From NCBI RefSeq assembly GCF_037083825.1, contig NZ_JBAPLU010000009.1, positions 62,001 to 126,000 on the forward strand: a stretch of DNA of 64,000 bases. Reading direction: 5' to 3'. A program made the translations under genes and the position numbers. The notes under the pieces are model-generated. The model worked only from the letters and a program-made list of their open reading frames with translations. It ran no database searches and had not been told where the DNA came from. This document shows, piece after piece, positions 33,755 to 43,047 of this stretch. Positions within the stretch are counted from its first letter, which is position 1; each line of letters begins with the position of its first letter. This DNA is from Klenkia sesuvii (GTDB lineage: Bacteria > Actinomycetota > Actinomycetes > Mycobacteriales > Geodermatophilaceae).

Positions 33755-35378
33755 TGCCCAGCGCCAGCCCGCCCAGCGCGTAGACCGCGACGGTGATGAG
33801 CACGATGCCGATGACGTTGAGCGCGGCCCCGGCGCGCACCATCTGCCCGATCGAGACGTAGCCCGAGCCGAACACGATTGCGTTGGGCGGGGTCGCGACG
33901 GGCAGCATGAACGCGCAGGTGGCCGCCAGGGCCGCCGGTACCAGCAGCGCGAGCGGGGCGATCTCCAGGCCGAGCGCCACGCCGCCGAGCACCGGCAGGA
34001 AGGCCGCCGCCGTCGCGGTGTTGCTCGTGACCTCCGTCAGCAGGAGCACGACCACCGCCGTGACGACGACGAGGAGCACGACCGGCAGCGCCCCCAGCCC
34101 GCTGACCTGGCTGCCGATGAACTCGTCCAGCCCGGAGGACTGCACCGCGGTCGCCAGGCTGAGCCCGCCACCGAACAGCAGCAGCACGCCCCAGGGGAGC
34201 TGCGCGGCCGAGGCCCAGTCCAGCGCGGACACCCCGCGGCGGCCCTCGACGGGGACCAGGAACAGCGCCAGGGCGCCCGCGATGGCGATCACGGGGTCGG
34301 AGAGCTGGGCGACGAACGGCAGGACGTCGGTCAGCGCCGTCCACCCGGTGAGCGGCTGCCGGAGGACCCACAGCAGGGCGGTGGAGACGAAGATGCCCAG
34401 CACCGTCCACTCGGCGCGGGTCATCGGCCCCAGGGCGTCGAGCTCGTCCTGGATGACCTTGCGGCCGCCAGGGATCTCGGCGAGCCGGGTCGGGAAGACC
34501 ACCCGGGTGAGCACCAGCCAGGCCGCGACGAGGAACACCAGCGACAGCGGCAGCCCGAGCAGCATCCAGGCCCCGAACCCCAGCTCGATCCCGTACTGCT
34601 GCTCGACGAAGCCGGCCAGGATGAGGTTCGGGGGCGTGCCGATGATGGTGGCCAGCGAGCCGATGCTCGCGGCGTAGGCGATGCCCAGCATGAGGGCCAC
34701 CGCGAAGTTGCGGATGTCCTTGTCCTGGATCAGCTCGGTCACGACCGTGCCGCCGGCTGCGGGGGCGTCCTCCCCGGCCGCCCGCACCTGGTCGGCCACC
34801 TCGGGGTCGGCCGAACCCACCCGGTCGAGCACCAGCAGCAGCACCGACAGCCCGATCGGCAGCATCATCACCGCGGTCGCGGTGTTGCTGACCCACATGC
34901 TGATGAAGGCGGTGGCCAGCATGAAGCCGGCCACCAGCCGGTCGGGCCGGGTGCCGACGGCCCGGACGACGAGCAGCGCGATCCGCTTGTGCAGGTCCCA
35001 GCGCTGCATGGCCAGGGCGATCATGAACCCGCCCATGAACAGGAAGATGTTCGGGTCGGCGTAGGGCGCGGTCGCCTCCGACGTGCCGAGCACACCCAGC
35101 AGCGGGAAGGCCACGATCGGCACCAGGGCCGTGGCCGGCAGGGGCAGGGCCTCGGTCATCCACCAGACGGCCAGCAGGACGCCGACCGCCGCCGTGGCGC
35201 GACCGGCGTCGGACAGGTCGCCGGCCCCGCCCAGGGCCAGGTAGGCGACCACCGCGGCCACCGGGCCGGCCACGCGACCCACCCACAGGCGCCGGGTGGG
35301 CACCGTGCACCCCTCGGCGGCCTCGTCGAGCTTGCCGCGGTAGCGGTCGGCTGCGGTCTCGGTGGTCGGCTGCGCCAC
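33744..35378 (-). CDS. DASS/SLC13-family anion:sodium symporter
   Basis: Dicarboxylate or sulfate symporter of 544 residues with about 11-12 helices. The two substrate/sodium motifs are present: SNTATAVMMLPI in the first half with GTPPNLILAG, and EVTSNTATAAAFLPV with TPPNAIVFGSGYV in the second. A 45-residue cytoplasmic N-terminus precedes helix 1. It stands alone between the esterase and the helicase gene. With the MHS transporter it adds organic-acid uptake to this part of the chromosome. Confidence 0.92.
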   Translation of the reverse strand: MAQPTTETAADRYRGKLDEAAEGCTVPTRRLWVGRVAGPVAAVVAYLALGGAGDLSDAGRATAAVGVLLAVWWMTEALPLPATALVPIVAFPLLGVLGTSEATAPYADPNIFLFMGGFMIALAMQRWDLHKRIALLVVRAVGTRPDRLVAGFMLATAFISMWVSNTATAVMMLPIGLSVLLLVLDRVGSADPEVADQVRAAGEDAPAAGGTVVTELIQDKDIRNFAVALMLGIAYAASIGSLATIIGTPPNLILAGFVEQQYGIELGFGAWMLLGLPLSLVFLVAAWLVLTRVVFPTRLAEIPGGRKVIQDELDALGPMTRAEWTVLGIFVSTALLWVLRQPLTGWTALTDVLPFVAQLSDPVIAIAGALALFLVPVEGRRGVSALDWASAAQLPWGVLLLFGGGLSLATAVQSSGLDEFIGSQVSGLGALPVVLLVVVTAVVVLLLTEVTSNTATAAAFLPVLGGVALGLEIAPLALLVPAALAATCAFMLPVATPPNAIVFGSGYVSIGQMVRAGAALNVIGIVLITVAVYALGGLALGITF

Positions 35379-35479
35379 GGCAGGCCCCTCTGGGTCAGGG
35401 CGCCACCGCGGGCGCCGGCTCGACGCGGGTCCTGATCGTGCCCGCCCACCGTGACCACCGCCACAGGGAGCGCACAGGG

Positions 35480-37603
35480 TCAGCCCGGCGCCGGCGCCCC
35501 CAGCTCGTCGACCAGCAGGGCGACCAGGGCCTCGAGCTGGACGTCACCGGTCCCGGCGACCTCCTCGTCGGAGCCGTCGAGCGCCCGGGCGGCCAGGCCG
35601 GCCTTGCTGCCGATCAGCTCGGCGATGCGGGAGTCGATGGTCTGCGCGGCGATGATCCGCCACGCGGTGACCGGCTCGGTCTGCCCGATGCGGTGGCTGC
35701 GGTCGATGGCCTGGGTCTGCTCGGCGTCGGTCCACGACAGCTCGGCCAGGACGACGTTCGACGCCACCTGCAGGTTCAGCCCGACGCCGGCCGCGGTGAG
35801 CGAGCAGACCGCGACCTTGACGTCGGGGTCGGTGACGAACGCGTCGACCTGCTTCTGCCGGGCCGACGGCGTCTGGTCGCCGCGGATCGAGGAGAACCGC
35901 ACCCCGGCCTTCTCGAACGAGGCCTCGGCGGTGTCCATGACCGCGATGTGCTTGGCGAAGAACACGACCTTGCCGGCGCTGCGGGCCAACTGGGCGGCGT
36001 AGTCGGCGGCCAGCTCGGCCTTGGCCAGGCCGATGCGCCGCATCATCGAGAACACGTTCTCGCCGGTCTGGCGGGTCATCGCGTCCTTGAGCTCGCTCTT
36101 GGCCACCCGGCGCACCAGGTCCATGTCCAGCTCGTCGTCGACGACGTCCCGGTAGGCCATCGCCGAGCGGTACTGGTGCACCATCCGCTGGGCCAGCTCG
36201 CGCTCGGCGGCCCGGATGGAACGACCCACGGCGCCGTCCAGCTCGACCGGCAGGTCGGCGATGCGGCGGGCCGGGATGTCGGCGGCGACGTCGACCTTGC
36301 GGCGGCGCACGATCCCCATGTCGATGACCGCGCGCCGGGCGGCGTCGTAGAACTCGCGGTCGGCCGGCACCAGCCCCAGGGACTCCAGCCGCTCGGTCAG
36401 CTCGGCCAGGGGCTTGCTGTCGTCGACCCAGCCCAGGAACCGCCAGATGGCCCGGAAGTCGTCGACGTCGTTGATGAGCGGGGTGCCGGTCAGGGCCATG
36501 AGCAGCGGCTTGGCGGTGCGCAGCCGCATGCCCTCGCTCAGCGCGAGCACGTGCTGCGAGCGCTGGGAGGTGACGTTCTTGATGAAGTGCGCCTCGTCGA
36601 CGACCATCCCCCGGAACCCGAACTCGCCCAGCCACCCGCGGTGCCGGTCGAGCACCTCGTAGTTGACGACCACGATGTCGGCGAACCCGTCGACGGTCTC
36701 GCCGTCGCCCTGGACGACGGTCGCCGGCCGGTGCGGCGTCCAGACCGCGGCCTCGCGCGCCCAGTTGGTCTTCACGACGTTGGGGACGACGACCAGCAGC
36801 GGGTAGGCCATCGCCGCCTCGGCGGCCAGCAGCGCCTGGGCGGTCTTGCCCAGACCCGGCTCGTCGGCGAGCAGGAAGCTGCGGTGCCCCTCGGCGGCCG
36901 CGGCGACCAGCTGGCCCTGGTGCGACATCAGCTCGAGCCCGGGCGGGGTGAAGCGGCTGGTCGGGAACGGCAGCGGCATGCACGCCGGCGCGCCGCCGCT
37001 CGCTCGCTCGAAGGAGGTCAGCAGCGGGCCCATGAGCTCCCAGCCGGCCAGCCGCCCCACCCGCGGGCCCCGCTGCGCCGCGCCGGCCTCGTAGTCCGGG
37101 GCCAGGAAGGGGTTGGCCAGCTGGCGGGAGACCACCGACTGCGGGACGACCCGCCGTCCGACCTCGACCGGGGCGACCGGGGTGGGCTCGGGCTCGTCGT
37201 CCTCCTCGGGCTCCAGCCCCAGGTCCTGCCGGATCTCCTTGGCCACCTGGCGGGCCGCGGCGGAGACGACGGCGTCGTCCCCGAGCAGGGCCAGCAGGCC
37301 GGCGTCGCGGACGGCGGTGGTGGCCAGGATCGTGGCGATGCCCTCCAGCCGCTTCAGCTGCTCGGCGCGGTGGGCCTCGCTCCCCTCGGCGGTGCGCACC
37401 CGCGCGCGCTCCTCGCGCAGCAGCAGGGCGACGGCCTGGAACCGGGCCCGCACCGAGGGGGTGACGCGGCCGCGCTTGGCCGCTGCCTCCACCTCGCGGA
37501 CGGTGCGCGCGAGGGCGCCCACGAGGTCGGTGCTGCGGGGGCGGTGCCCGCCCCGCCCGGCGGTGCGGCGAGCGCCGTCCCGACGCTGGCCTGCTCGAAC
37601 CAA
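35480..37603 (-). CDS. SNF2-family DEAD/DEAH helicase
   Basis: DNA-dependent ATPase/translocase of 707 residues. After about 190 residues of basic and acidic N-terminal sequence come motif I ADEPGLGKTAQALLAAEAA, motif II VVDEAHFIKN, motif III ALTGTPLIND and, in the helicase C half, AGVGLNLQVAS and motif VI QAIDRSHRIGQTEPV. The start is TTG 37603 because AGGAGGAG lies just upstream. Its role is probably DNA repair or remodelling. No methylase or nuclease partner adjoins, so a restriction-type defence role is not supported. Confidence 0.88.
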   Translation of the reverse strand: MVRAGQRRDGARRTAGRGGHRPRSTDLVGALARTVREVEAAAKRGRVTPSVRARFQAVALLLREERARVRTAEGSEAHRAEQLKRLEGIATILATTAVRDAGLLALLGDDAVVSAAARQVAKEIRQDLGLEPEEDDEPEPTPVAPVEVGRRVVPQSVVSRQLANPFLAPDYEAGAAQRGPRVGRLAGWELMGPLLTSFERASGGAPACMPLPFPTSRFTPPGLELMSHQGQLVAAAAEGHRSFLLADEPGLGKTAQALLAAEAAMAYPLLVVVPNVVKTNWAREAAVWTPHRPATVVQGDGETVDGFADIVVVNYEVLDRHRGWLGEFGFRGMVVDEAHFIKNVTSQRSQHVLALSEGMRLRTAKPLLMALTGTPLINDVDDFRAIWRFLGWVDDSKPLAELTERLESLGLVPADREFYDAARRAVIDMGIVRRRKVDVAADIPARRIADLPVELDGAVGRSIRAAERELAQRMVHQYRSAMAYRDVVDDELDMDLVRRVAKSELKDAMTRQTGENVFSMMRRIGLAKAELAADYAAQLARSAGKVVFFAKHIAVMDTAEASFEKAGVRFSSIRGDQTPSARQKQVDAFVTDPDVKVAVCSLTAAGVGLNLQVASNVVLAELSWTDAEQTQAIDRSHRIGQTEPVTAWRIIAAQTIDSRIAELIGSKAGLAARALDGSDEEVAGTGDVQLEALVALLVDELGAPAPG

Positions 37604-37859
37604 CTGCGTCTCCTCCTGCTTGCGCGCGCTCCCGGCGCGGCGGTGCGCGGCGCACGAGCGCCGGGACGACGTCCCGGGTGCGCCGGACGGTGCGTGGACC
37701 GCTGGCCAGCAACGGCCCGGTCCGGTGCGGGAGCAGCCGCACGCCGACGACTGGTGGCGGGCCTTGCTCCCGACGCACAGGCTACGCGGACCGACACCGG
37801 CGCGGGAGACCGACCCGCCCGCCGACGTCCAGCAGGGTGTCGACGTGCGAACCCCGGGC

Positions 37860-38648
37860 ATGCGACGACGTCAGCTGCTGGGCCTGGCCGCCTGGGGCAC
37901 ACTCGGCGCGGTGACCGCCGCCTGCTCCCGACCCGGCCCCGATCAGGGCACCACGCGCAGCGCCTACGGGTCCGACCCGAGCCAGTGGGCCGACCTGTAC
38001 CGGCCCTCCGGCACCCCGCGCGGGGTGGTCGTGGTCATCCACGGCGGTTTCTGGCGGGCGCAGTACGACGCCTCGCTCGGCGAGCCCCTGGCCCGGTCGC
38101 TGGCGGCCGAGGGCTGGGCGGCGTGGAACCTGGAGTACCGGCGGGTGGGCAACGGCGGTGGGGTGCCCGCGACGCTGGACGACGTCGCGGCCGGGATCGA
38201 CGCGCTCGCCACCACCGACCTCGACCTGACCCACGTGCTCGCGCTCGGGCACTCGGCAGGCGGGCACCTGGCGGTGTGGGCGGCCGGGCGCACCGGGGCC
38301 ACGGTCCCGCTGACCGGGGCCGTGTCCCAGGCGGGGGTCCTCGACCTGCGGGCAGCGGCCGACGAGGGGTTGGGCGGCGGGGCCGTCGAGGCCTTCGTCG
38401 GCGGGCCGGTGGACGCGACCGTGGACCCGGTGCAGCAGGTGCCGCTCGCCGTCCCGGTGCGCTGCGTGCACGGGCGGTCGGACACCAACGTGCCACTGTC
38501 GCAGTCGCAGTCCTACGTGTCCGCGGCGACCGCGGCCGGGGCCGACGCGACGCTCACCGAGGTCGACGGCGACCACTTCGTGCTCATCGACCCGTCCGGG
38601 CCGGTGTGGCGGACCCAGCTCGACCTGCTGGCCGACCTCGCCCGCTGA
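37860..38648 (+). CDS. Secreted alpha/beta hydrolase lipoprotein
   Basis: Esterase-type hydrolase of 262 residues. A lipobox (TLGAVTAAC) follows a short signal beginning MRRRQLLG. The fold has IHGGFWRAQYD (oxyanion), LALGHSAGGHLAVW (nucleophile Ser), Asp in VHGRSDTNVPL and His in VDGDHFVLID, so the triad is complete. It resembles kynurenine-formamidase/BD-FAE-like esterases. Divergent from the helicase gene. ATG at 37860 gives a proper signal peptide. Confidence 0.88.
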   Translation: MRRRQLLGLAAWGTLGAVTAACSRPGPDQGTTRSAYGSDPSQWADLYRPSGTPRGVVVVIHGGFWRAQYDASLGEPLARSLAAEGWAAWNLEYRRVGNGGGVPATLDDVAAGIDALATTDLDLTHVLALGHSAGGHLAVWAAGRTGATVPLTGAVSQAGVLDLRAAADEGLGGGAVEAFVGGPVDATVDPVQQVPLAVPVRCVHGRSDTNVPLSQSQSYVSAATAAGADATLTEVDGDHFVLIDPSGPVWRTQLDLLADLAR

Positions 38649-38650
38649 GC

Positions 38651-38792
38651 GGGCGCGCACCCGCCCGCCAGGGCGCCCCCACGCGGCTGACCCCGGTCTC
38701 CGACCCGCACGGGGGCGCACCCGCCTCGCCCGTGCGGCCCGACGCGCCCCGACCGGCTCCCTGACCCGCATGGGCGCGCACCCGCCCGCCAG
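38651..38792. repeat. Direct repeats at about 60-bp spacing with hairpin
   Basis: A 21-bp unit, GGGCGCGCACCCGCCCGCCA plus G, occurs at 38651 and 38772, with a diverged copy at 38713. The middle copy is inside a stem CGCACGGG (38706-38713) / CCCGTGCG (38729-38736). It occupies the 192-bp gap after the hydrolase and may act as terminator. Nothing else is seen there. Confidence 0.6.
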
Positions 38793-38840
38793 TGCGGTAC
38801 CGCGGGCCGGATCGTCGGACCTGCCCAGCACACTGCGGGT

Positions 38841-39221
38841 GTGCCAGCCTTCTTCCTGCCCCGCGCCGCTGACCCCGACCAGGCCGAGCGGCTCTACGAG
38901 GCCCTCGCCGAGTTCGCCGGCTGCGAGCCCGCGCCCGCCGGCGAGCGCATTGCCGCGATCACGTTCGACGTCGACGGCGCCCGGTGGGTGGCCGCGGTCG
39001 GCGAGGAGCTCACCGGCACCCGCACCACCCGGCAGATGCGCCGCGGCGAGCTGCTCGAGCACACCGTCGAGCTCACCTCGCCGACCCGCGTGCTGGCGAT
39101 CTACCCCGGCTCCCCCACCACCGTCGTGACCGACGCCGCACCCATCACCGGCGCCGAGTCCGAGTGGGCCAACCCGTTCACGGCGTCCCCGTCGGGGGTC
39201 ACCCTCTTCGACCGGGCTTAG
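38841..39221 (+). CDS. Conserved-looking small hypothetical protein
   Basis: 126 residues, GTG start, family not recognised. It is soluble, with a helical N-terminus (PDQAERLYEALAEFAG) and a beta-rich remainder (RIAAITFDVDGARWVAAVGE, RVLAIYPGSPTTVV). Codon use is typical for the window, which supports expression. It lies between the hairpin repeat and a 338-bp gap and seems to be a single gene. Confidence 0.65.
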   Translation: MPAFFLPRAADPDQAERLYEALAEFAGCEPAPAGERIAAITFDVDGARWVAAVGEELTGTRTTRQMRRGELLEHTVELTSPTRVLAIYPGSPTTVVTDAAPITGAESEWANPFTASPSGVTLFDRA

Positions 39222-39385
39222 CCCGAGGTCAGTTCGCCCGCTCGACCGCTGAGGGCCGTCCTCGACGCGCCCACCGACGACCACGCTGCACCAGGACAGG
39301 TCCGCCACCGGCCACGACCCATTGCTCCGCCACCCACGACCCATGCCGGGAACAGCAGGAGCACGGTGGCCAGCAACGCCATCAT
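39218..39385 (-). CDS. Possible small membrane protein
   Basis: A 55-residue frame beginning MMALLATVLLLFPAWVVGGG offers one N-terminal membrane helix followed by a basic tail. It overlaps the convergent 38841 gene by four bases. No Shine-Dalgarno or family supports it. It lies in the 338-bp gap 39222-39559, which otherwise holds only the alcohol-dehydrogenase promoter region. Confidence 0.25.
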   Translation of the reverse strand: MMALLATVLLLFPAWVVGGGAMGRGRWRTCPGAAWSSVGASRTALSGRAGELTSG

Positions 39386-39559
39386 CGGACCCCCGCTCTC
39401 GGCGACCCCACGATCCCCCGGCTGCCCCAGCGCCAGCTGCGCACCGCGTGCGATGTGCCTGCATGCGCACGCCGCTGTTTCGGCCCCCCTCCGCGGTGGG
39501 GAGGAGCCGCGGGCCTGGAGACCACGGGCGCAGCGACCGCGCGACCGAGGGGGACCCCC
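39222..39559. other. 338-bp gap before the alcohol dehydrogenase
   Basis: No supported gene beyond the weak 55-residue frame given separately. The sequence just before the ATG at 39560 (GCGACCGAGGGGGACC) is purine-rich and may serve as ribosome binding site. I see no palindrome or repeat of note. Confidence 0.4.
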
Positions 39560-40750
39560 ATGAAGGCAGTGACCTGGCACGGCAAGGGCGACGTCCGCGT
39601 GGACGACGTCCCCGACCCGACGATCCAGCAGCCGACCGACGCCATCATCCGCGTCACCACCACCAACATCTGCGGCTCCGACCTCCACCTCGTCGAGCCC
39701 CTCGCCCCGTTCATGAGCGTCGGCGACGTGATGGGCCACGAGACCATGGGCGAGGTGGTCGAGGTCGGCGGCGAGACCGGTGACCTGCGGGTCGGCGACC
39801 GGGTCTCCATCCCCTTCCAGATCTCCTGCGGGCACTGCTGGATGTGCGACCGCGGCCTGTACACCCAGTGCGAGACCACCCAGGTGCGCGACCAGGGGTC
39901 GGGTGCGGCGCTGTTCGGCTACTCGAAGATGTACGGCTCCGTCCCCGGCGGGCAGGCCGAGTTCCTGCGGGTGCCGCAGGCGCAGTTCACCCACGTCAAG
40001 CTGCCGGAGGGCCCGGCCGACGACCGGTTCGCCTACCTGTCGGACATCCTGCCCACCGCCTGGCAGGCCGTGGCCTACGCGCACGTCCCAGAGGGCGGCA
40101 CGCTCGTCGTCCTCGGCCTCGGCCCGGTCGGCGACTTCGCCGCCCGCATCGGCCTGCACAAGGGCTACCGCGTCATCGGCGTGGACCTGGTCCCCGACCG
40201 GCTCGAGCGGGCCCGGCTGCGCGGTGTGGAGGTGGTCGACCTGCGCGAGCACGAGGACGACCTGGGTGACGCCATCCGCGACATGACCGACGGTCGCGGG
40301 CCGGACTCCGTCGTGGACGCGGTCGGCCTGGAGGCGCACGGCTCCCCCGCCACCACCTTCGTGCAGAAGGCCGCCGGACTGCTGCCCGACGTCCTCGCCG
40401 CCCCGCTGCAGAAGACCGCCGGTGTCGACCGGCTCGCCGCCCTGTACTCCGCCATCGACATCTGCCGGCGCGGCGGCACCATCTCGCTGTCCGGGGTCTA
40501 CGGCGGCGCCGCCGACCCCATCCCGATGCTCACCCTGTTCGACAAGCAGCTGCAGCTGACCATGGGCCAGTGCAACGTCAAGAAGTGGGTGCCGGAGATC
40601 ATGCCGCTCCTCACCGACGACGACCCGCTCGGCGTCGACACGTTCGCCTCCCACCGGCTGCCGCTGGCCCAGGCCCCGGAGGCCTACACGAACTTCCGCG
40701 CCAAGGAGCACGGTTGGCAGAAGGTCCTGCTCAAGCCCGCCGGCGTCTGA
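39560..40750 (+). CDS. Zinc-dependent alcohol dehydrogenase (formaldehyde-dehydrogenase-like)
   Basis: Medium-chain dehydrogenase of 396 residues. Catalytic zinc ligands are Cys in NICGSDLH and His in MGHETMGEV; the structural zinc site is CGHCWMCDRGLYTQC. The cofactor motif is GLGPVGDFAAR with VDLVPDRLERAR, favouring NAD. The insertion after the structural zinc and the C-terminal layout resemble glutathione-independent formaldehyde dehydrogenases. A paralogue is encoded at 60590. Possible role: removing formaldehyde or long-chain alcohols. Confidence 0.9.
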   Translation: MKAVTWHGKGDVRVDDVPDPTIQQPTDAIIRVTTTNICGSDLHLVEPLAPFMSVGDVMGHETMGEVVEVGGETGDLRVGDRVSIPFQISCGHCWMCDRGLYTQCETTQVRDQGSGAALFGYSKMYGSVPGGQAEFLRVPQAQFTHVKLPEGPADDRFAYLSDILPTAWQAVAYAHVPEGGTLVVLGLGPVGDFAARIGLHKGYRVIGVDLVPDRLERARLRGVEVVDLREHEDDLGDAIRDMTDGRGPDSVVDAVGLEAHGSPATTFVQKAAGLLPDVLAAPLQKTAGVDRLAALYSAIDICRRGGTISLSGVYGGAADPIPMLTLFDKQLQLTMGQCNVKKWVPEIMPLLTDDDPLGVDTFASHRLPLAQAPEAYTNFRAKEHGWQKVLLKPAGV

Positions 40751-40770
40751 GCGGACGTACCGTCGTGGGG

Positions 40771-42210
40771 GTGAGCAGCACCCAGACCGGCATCCGCCTC
40801 GGGCACCGCTTCGCCGACGACCTGCCCGAGCTGTCGGTGCCGTGGCAGGCCGACCCGGCACCCGACCGGCGGCTGCTCGCCCTCGACGACGCACTGGCCG
40901 AGTCCCTCGGGCTCGACCCGGCCTGGCTGCGGACGCCGTCCGGCCTCGCGTTCCTCACGGGGAACGAGGTGTCCGACGGCGCCCGCCCGGTCGCCCAGGG
41001 GTACGCCGGCCACCAGTTCGGCAGCTACTCCCCCCGCCTCGGCGACGGCCGGGCACTGCTGCTCGGCGAGCTCGGGGACACCGACCTGCACCTGAAGGGC
41101 TCGGGACGCACCCCGTGGTCGCGCGGCGGCGACGGGCTGGCCGTCGTCGGCCCCATGCTGCGCGAGTACGTGATCAGCACCGCGATGCACGCGCTCGGCA
41201 TCCCCACCACCCGGTCGCTGGCCGTCGTCGGCACGGGTCGCACGGTGCAGCGGGAGACCCCGCAGCCGGGTGCGCTGCTCGCCCGGACGGCGGCCAGCCA
41301 CCTGCGGGTCGGGTCGTTCCAGCTCGCCCGGGCCACCGACGACCTGGACCTGCTGCAGCGGCTGCTCGACCACGCGATCGCCCGGCACGTGCCGGAGGCT
41401 GCCGACGCCGAGGTGCCCGCGCTGGCCCTCTACGAGCACGTGGTCGGGGTGCAGGCCGAGCTGGTCGCGCAGTGGATGCTGGTCGGGTTCGTGCACGGCG
41501 TGATGAACACCGACAACATGACCATCTCCGGCGAGACCATCGACTACGGCCCGTGCGCCTTCCTCGACGCGCACGACGCCGACACGGTGTTCAGCTCCAT
41601 CGACTCCGGCGGCCGGTACCGCTACGGCAACCAGCCGCTGGCCGCGCAGTGGAACCTGGCCCGGCTGGCCGAGGCGCTGCTGCCGCTCATCGACCCGGAC
41701 GCCGAGGCAGCGATCCCCCGCGCGGTCGCTGTCCTGGAGACCTTCCTGCCGCGCTACGAGGCGGCCTGGGCGGCGGGCATGCGGGCCAAGCTGGGGTTGC
41801 CCGCCGCCGCCGACGCCGACCTCGCCACCGCGCTGGTCACCGACCTGCAGGCCCTGCTGGACGCCAACCACCCCGACCACACCGGGTTCTTCCGGGCGCT
41901 GGGCGGGGCCGCACGCGGGGACGTCGAGCCCGCGCGGGAGCTGGTGCTCAACCTGGCGGCGTTCGACGCGTGGCTCGAGCGGTGGCGCGCCGCCGGACCG
42001 GACGCCGACGCCATGGACCGGGTCAACCCCGTCCACGTGCCGCGCAACCACCTCGTGCAGGAGGCGCTGGACGCCGCGACGACCGGCGACCTCGGCCCCC
42101 TCGACGAGCTGGTCGACGTGCTGCGCCACCCCTACGAGGAGCGGCCGGGCCAGGAGCGCTACCGCACCCCCGGCCCGAACACGGCCTACGTCACCTATTG
42201 CGGGACGTGA
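40771..42210 (+). CDS. selO: SelO protein adenylyltransferase (YdiU/UPF0061)
   Basis: Pseudokinase-fold enzyme that AMPylates proteins, linked to redox stress. 479 residues. Characteristic segments: YAGHQFGSYSPRLGDGRA, DLHLKGSGRTPWSRGGDGLA (nucleotide loop and Lys), GIPTTRSLAVV, FVHGVMNTDNMTISGETIDY-G with catalytic Asp/Asn and the DYG metal motif. The redox Cys near the C-terminus is kept (YCGT, Cys477). GTG at 40771 follows the alcohol dehydrogenase by 20 bp, so the two may be cotranscribed. Confidence 0.94.
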   Translation: MSSTQTGIRLGHRFADDLPELSVPWQADPAPDRRLLALDDALAESLGLDPAWLRTPSGLAFLTGNEVSDGARPVAQGYAGHQFGSYSPRLGDGRALLLGELGDTDLHLKGSGRTPWSRGGDGLAVVGPMLREYVISTAMHALGIPTTRSLAVVGTGRTVQRETPQPGALLARTAASHLRVGSFQLARATDDLDLLQRLLDHAIARHVPEAADAEVPALALYEHVVGVQAELVAQWMLVGFVHGVMNTDNMTISGETIDYGPCAFLDAHDADTVFSSIDSGGRYRYGNQPLAAQWNLARLAEALLPLIDPDAEAAIPRAVAVLETFLPRYEAAWAAGMRAKLGLPAAADADLATALVTDLQALLDANHPDHTGFFRALGGAARGDVEPARELVLNLAAFDAWLERWRAAGPDADAMDRVNPVHVPRNHLVQEALDAATTGDLGPLDELVDVLRHPYEERPGQERYRTPGPNTAYVTYCGT

Positions 42211-42242
42211 ACTACGGCTGCGTCCTCAGCGGTAGTTCACGT
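42205..42242. terminator. Bidirectional hairpin over two convergent stops
   Basis: ACGTGAACTAC and GTAGTTCACGT are perfect 11-bp arms with a 16-base loop. The stem includes the selO stop (42208-42210) and the loop the stop of the convergent gene (42226). It is a compact shared terminator. Confidence 0.75.
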
Positions 42243-43023
42243 GCGGGTGGTCGAAGTGGTTCGCGGTCGTGCCGCCGCGGTCCTCCATCATCACCCAGGA
42301 ACCACCCGGCGAGGACAGCATGCGCTGCTCCCAGATGATGTACTCCACGCGCAGCTCCGACCAGTGGTCGATGTGGTACTGCACGATGGCGTCGCCGAGC
42401 GCCGCGTCGCGCATGACCATGTAGTCCAGCGCGTAGCCCGACGGGTGGCCGTGCGGGTCGGCGGCGCTGGCCCGGGTGCCGCCGAGGGTGATCGAGTCCG
42501 CGCCCGGCACGTTCGTGACGACGGCGTCGGCGGCGGCCTGCACGACCGCCTTCACCGGGCCCGCGCTGTTGGTGATCTTCGCGATCCCGGACACCGCGTT
42601 GGCCGGCGCCGCGGCGACGGCTGCGGCCTCGGCCGCCTCCTTCGCGGCGGCGGCGGCTGCCGCCTCGGCAGCTGCCTGCGCGGCGGCCTCGGCCGCGGCG
42701 GCCTCGGCGGCCTGCTGGTCGAGCACGGCCTGGTCGGCGGCGGCCTGCGCGGCGGACGCGGCGGCCTGCTGGTCCTCGCGGGTGCTGCGGCTGGCGGCGA
42801 GGTCGGCCAGCTGACCGAGGTCCGGGGCGGGGGCGACGTCGGCGGTCAGCCCGAGCGACGCGGCGACGCTGGCCGGCTCGGTCGCGGCCACCGGGGTCGA
42901 CGCCGGCGCGGCGCCGATGAGGACGTGGGCCAGGACGGCGCCGGAGGCGGTCAGGCCGAGGTACATCGCCGGACGGCGCCGGCGGGTGGGCACGCCGTGG
43001 CGGCGTGCTCGGGGGGTCGCCAT
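42226..43023 (-). CDS. Secreted Ala-rich protein with ARB_07466-like C-terminal domain
   Basis: Exported protein of 265 residues. A basic N-terminus and one helix (YLGLTASGAVLAHVLIGAAP) form a signal/anchor. An Ala/Glu-rich coiled coil spans about residues 85-150. The C-terminal domain has ITLGGTRASAADPHGHPSGY and ALDYMVMRD, a metallopeptidase-like pattern also found beside NlpC/P60 and M23 wall enzymes. It is probably involved in cell-wall remodelling. A c-di-AMP riboswitch just upstream supports wall/osmotic control. Confidence 0.8.
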   Translation of the reverse strand: MATPRARRHGVPTRRRRPAMYLGLTASGAVLAHVLIGAAPASTPVAATEPASVAASLGLTADVAPAPDLGQLADLAASRSTREDQQAAASAAQAAADQAVLDQQAAEAAAAEAAAQAAAEAAAAAAAKEAAEAAAVAAAPANAVSGIAKITNSAGPVKAVVQAAADAVVTNVPGADSITLGGTRASAADPHGHPSGYALDYMVMRDAALGDAIVQYHIDHWSELRVEYIIWEQRMLSSPGGSWVMMEDRGGTTANHFDHPHVNYR

Positions 43024-43047
43024 GCGGCGGCTCTCCAATTGCTCCCA

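Noticed and set aside
35480..37603. SNF2 helicase as part of a phage-defence system
   Set aside because: No methyltransferase, nuclease, PLD or other defence partner lies nearby; neighbours are a transporter and an esterase. A general repair role is the simpler reading.
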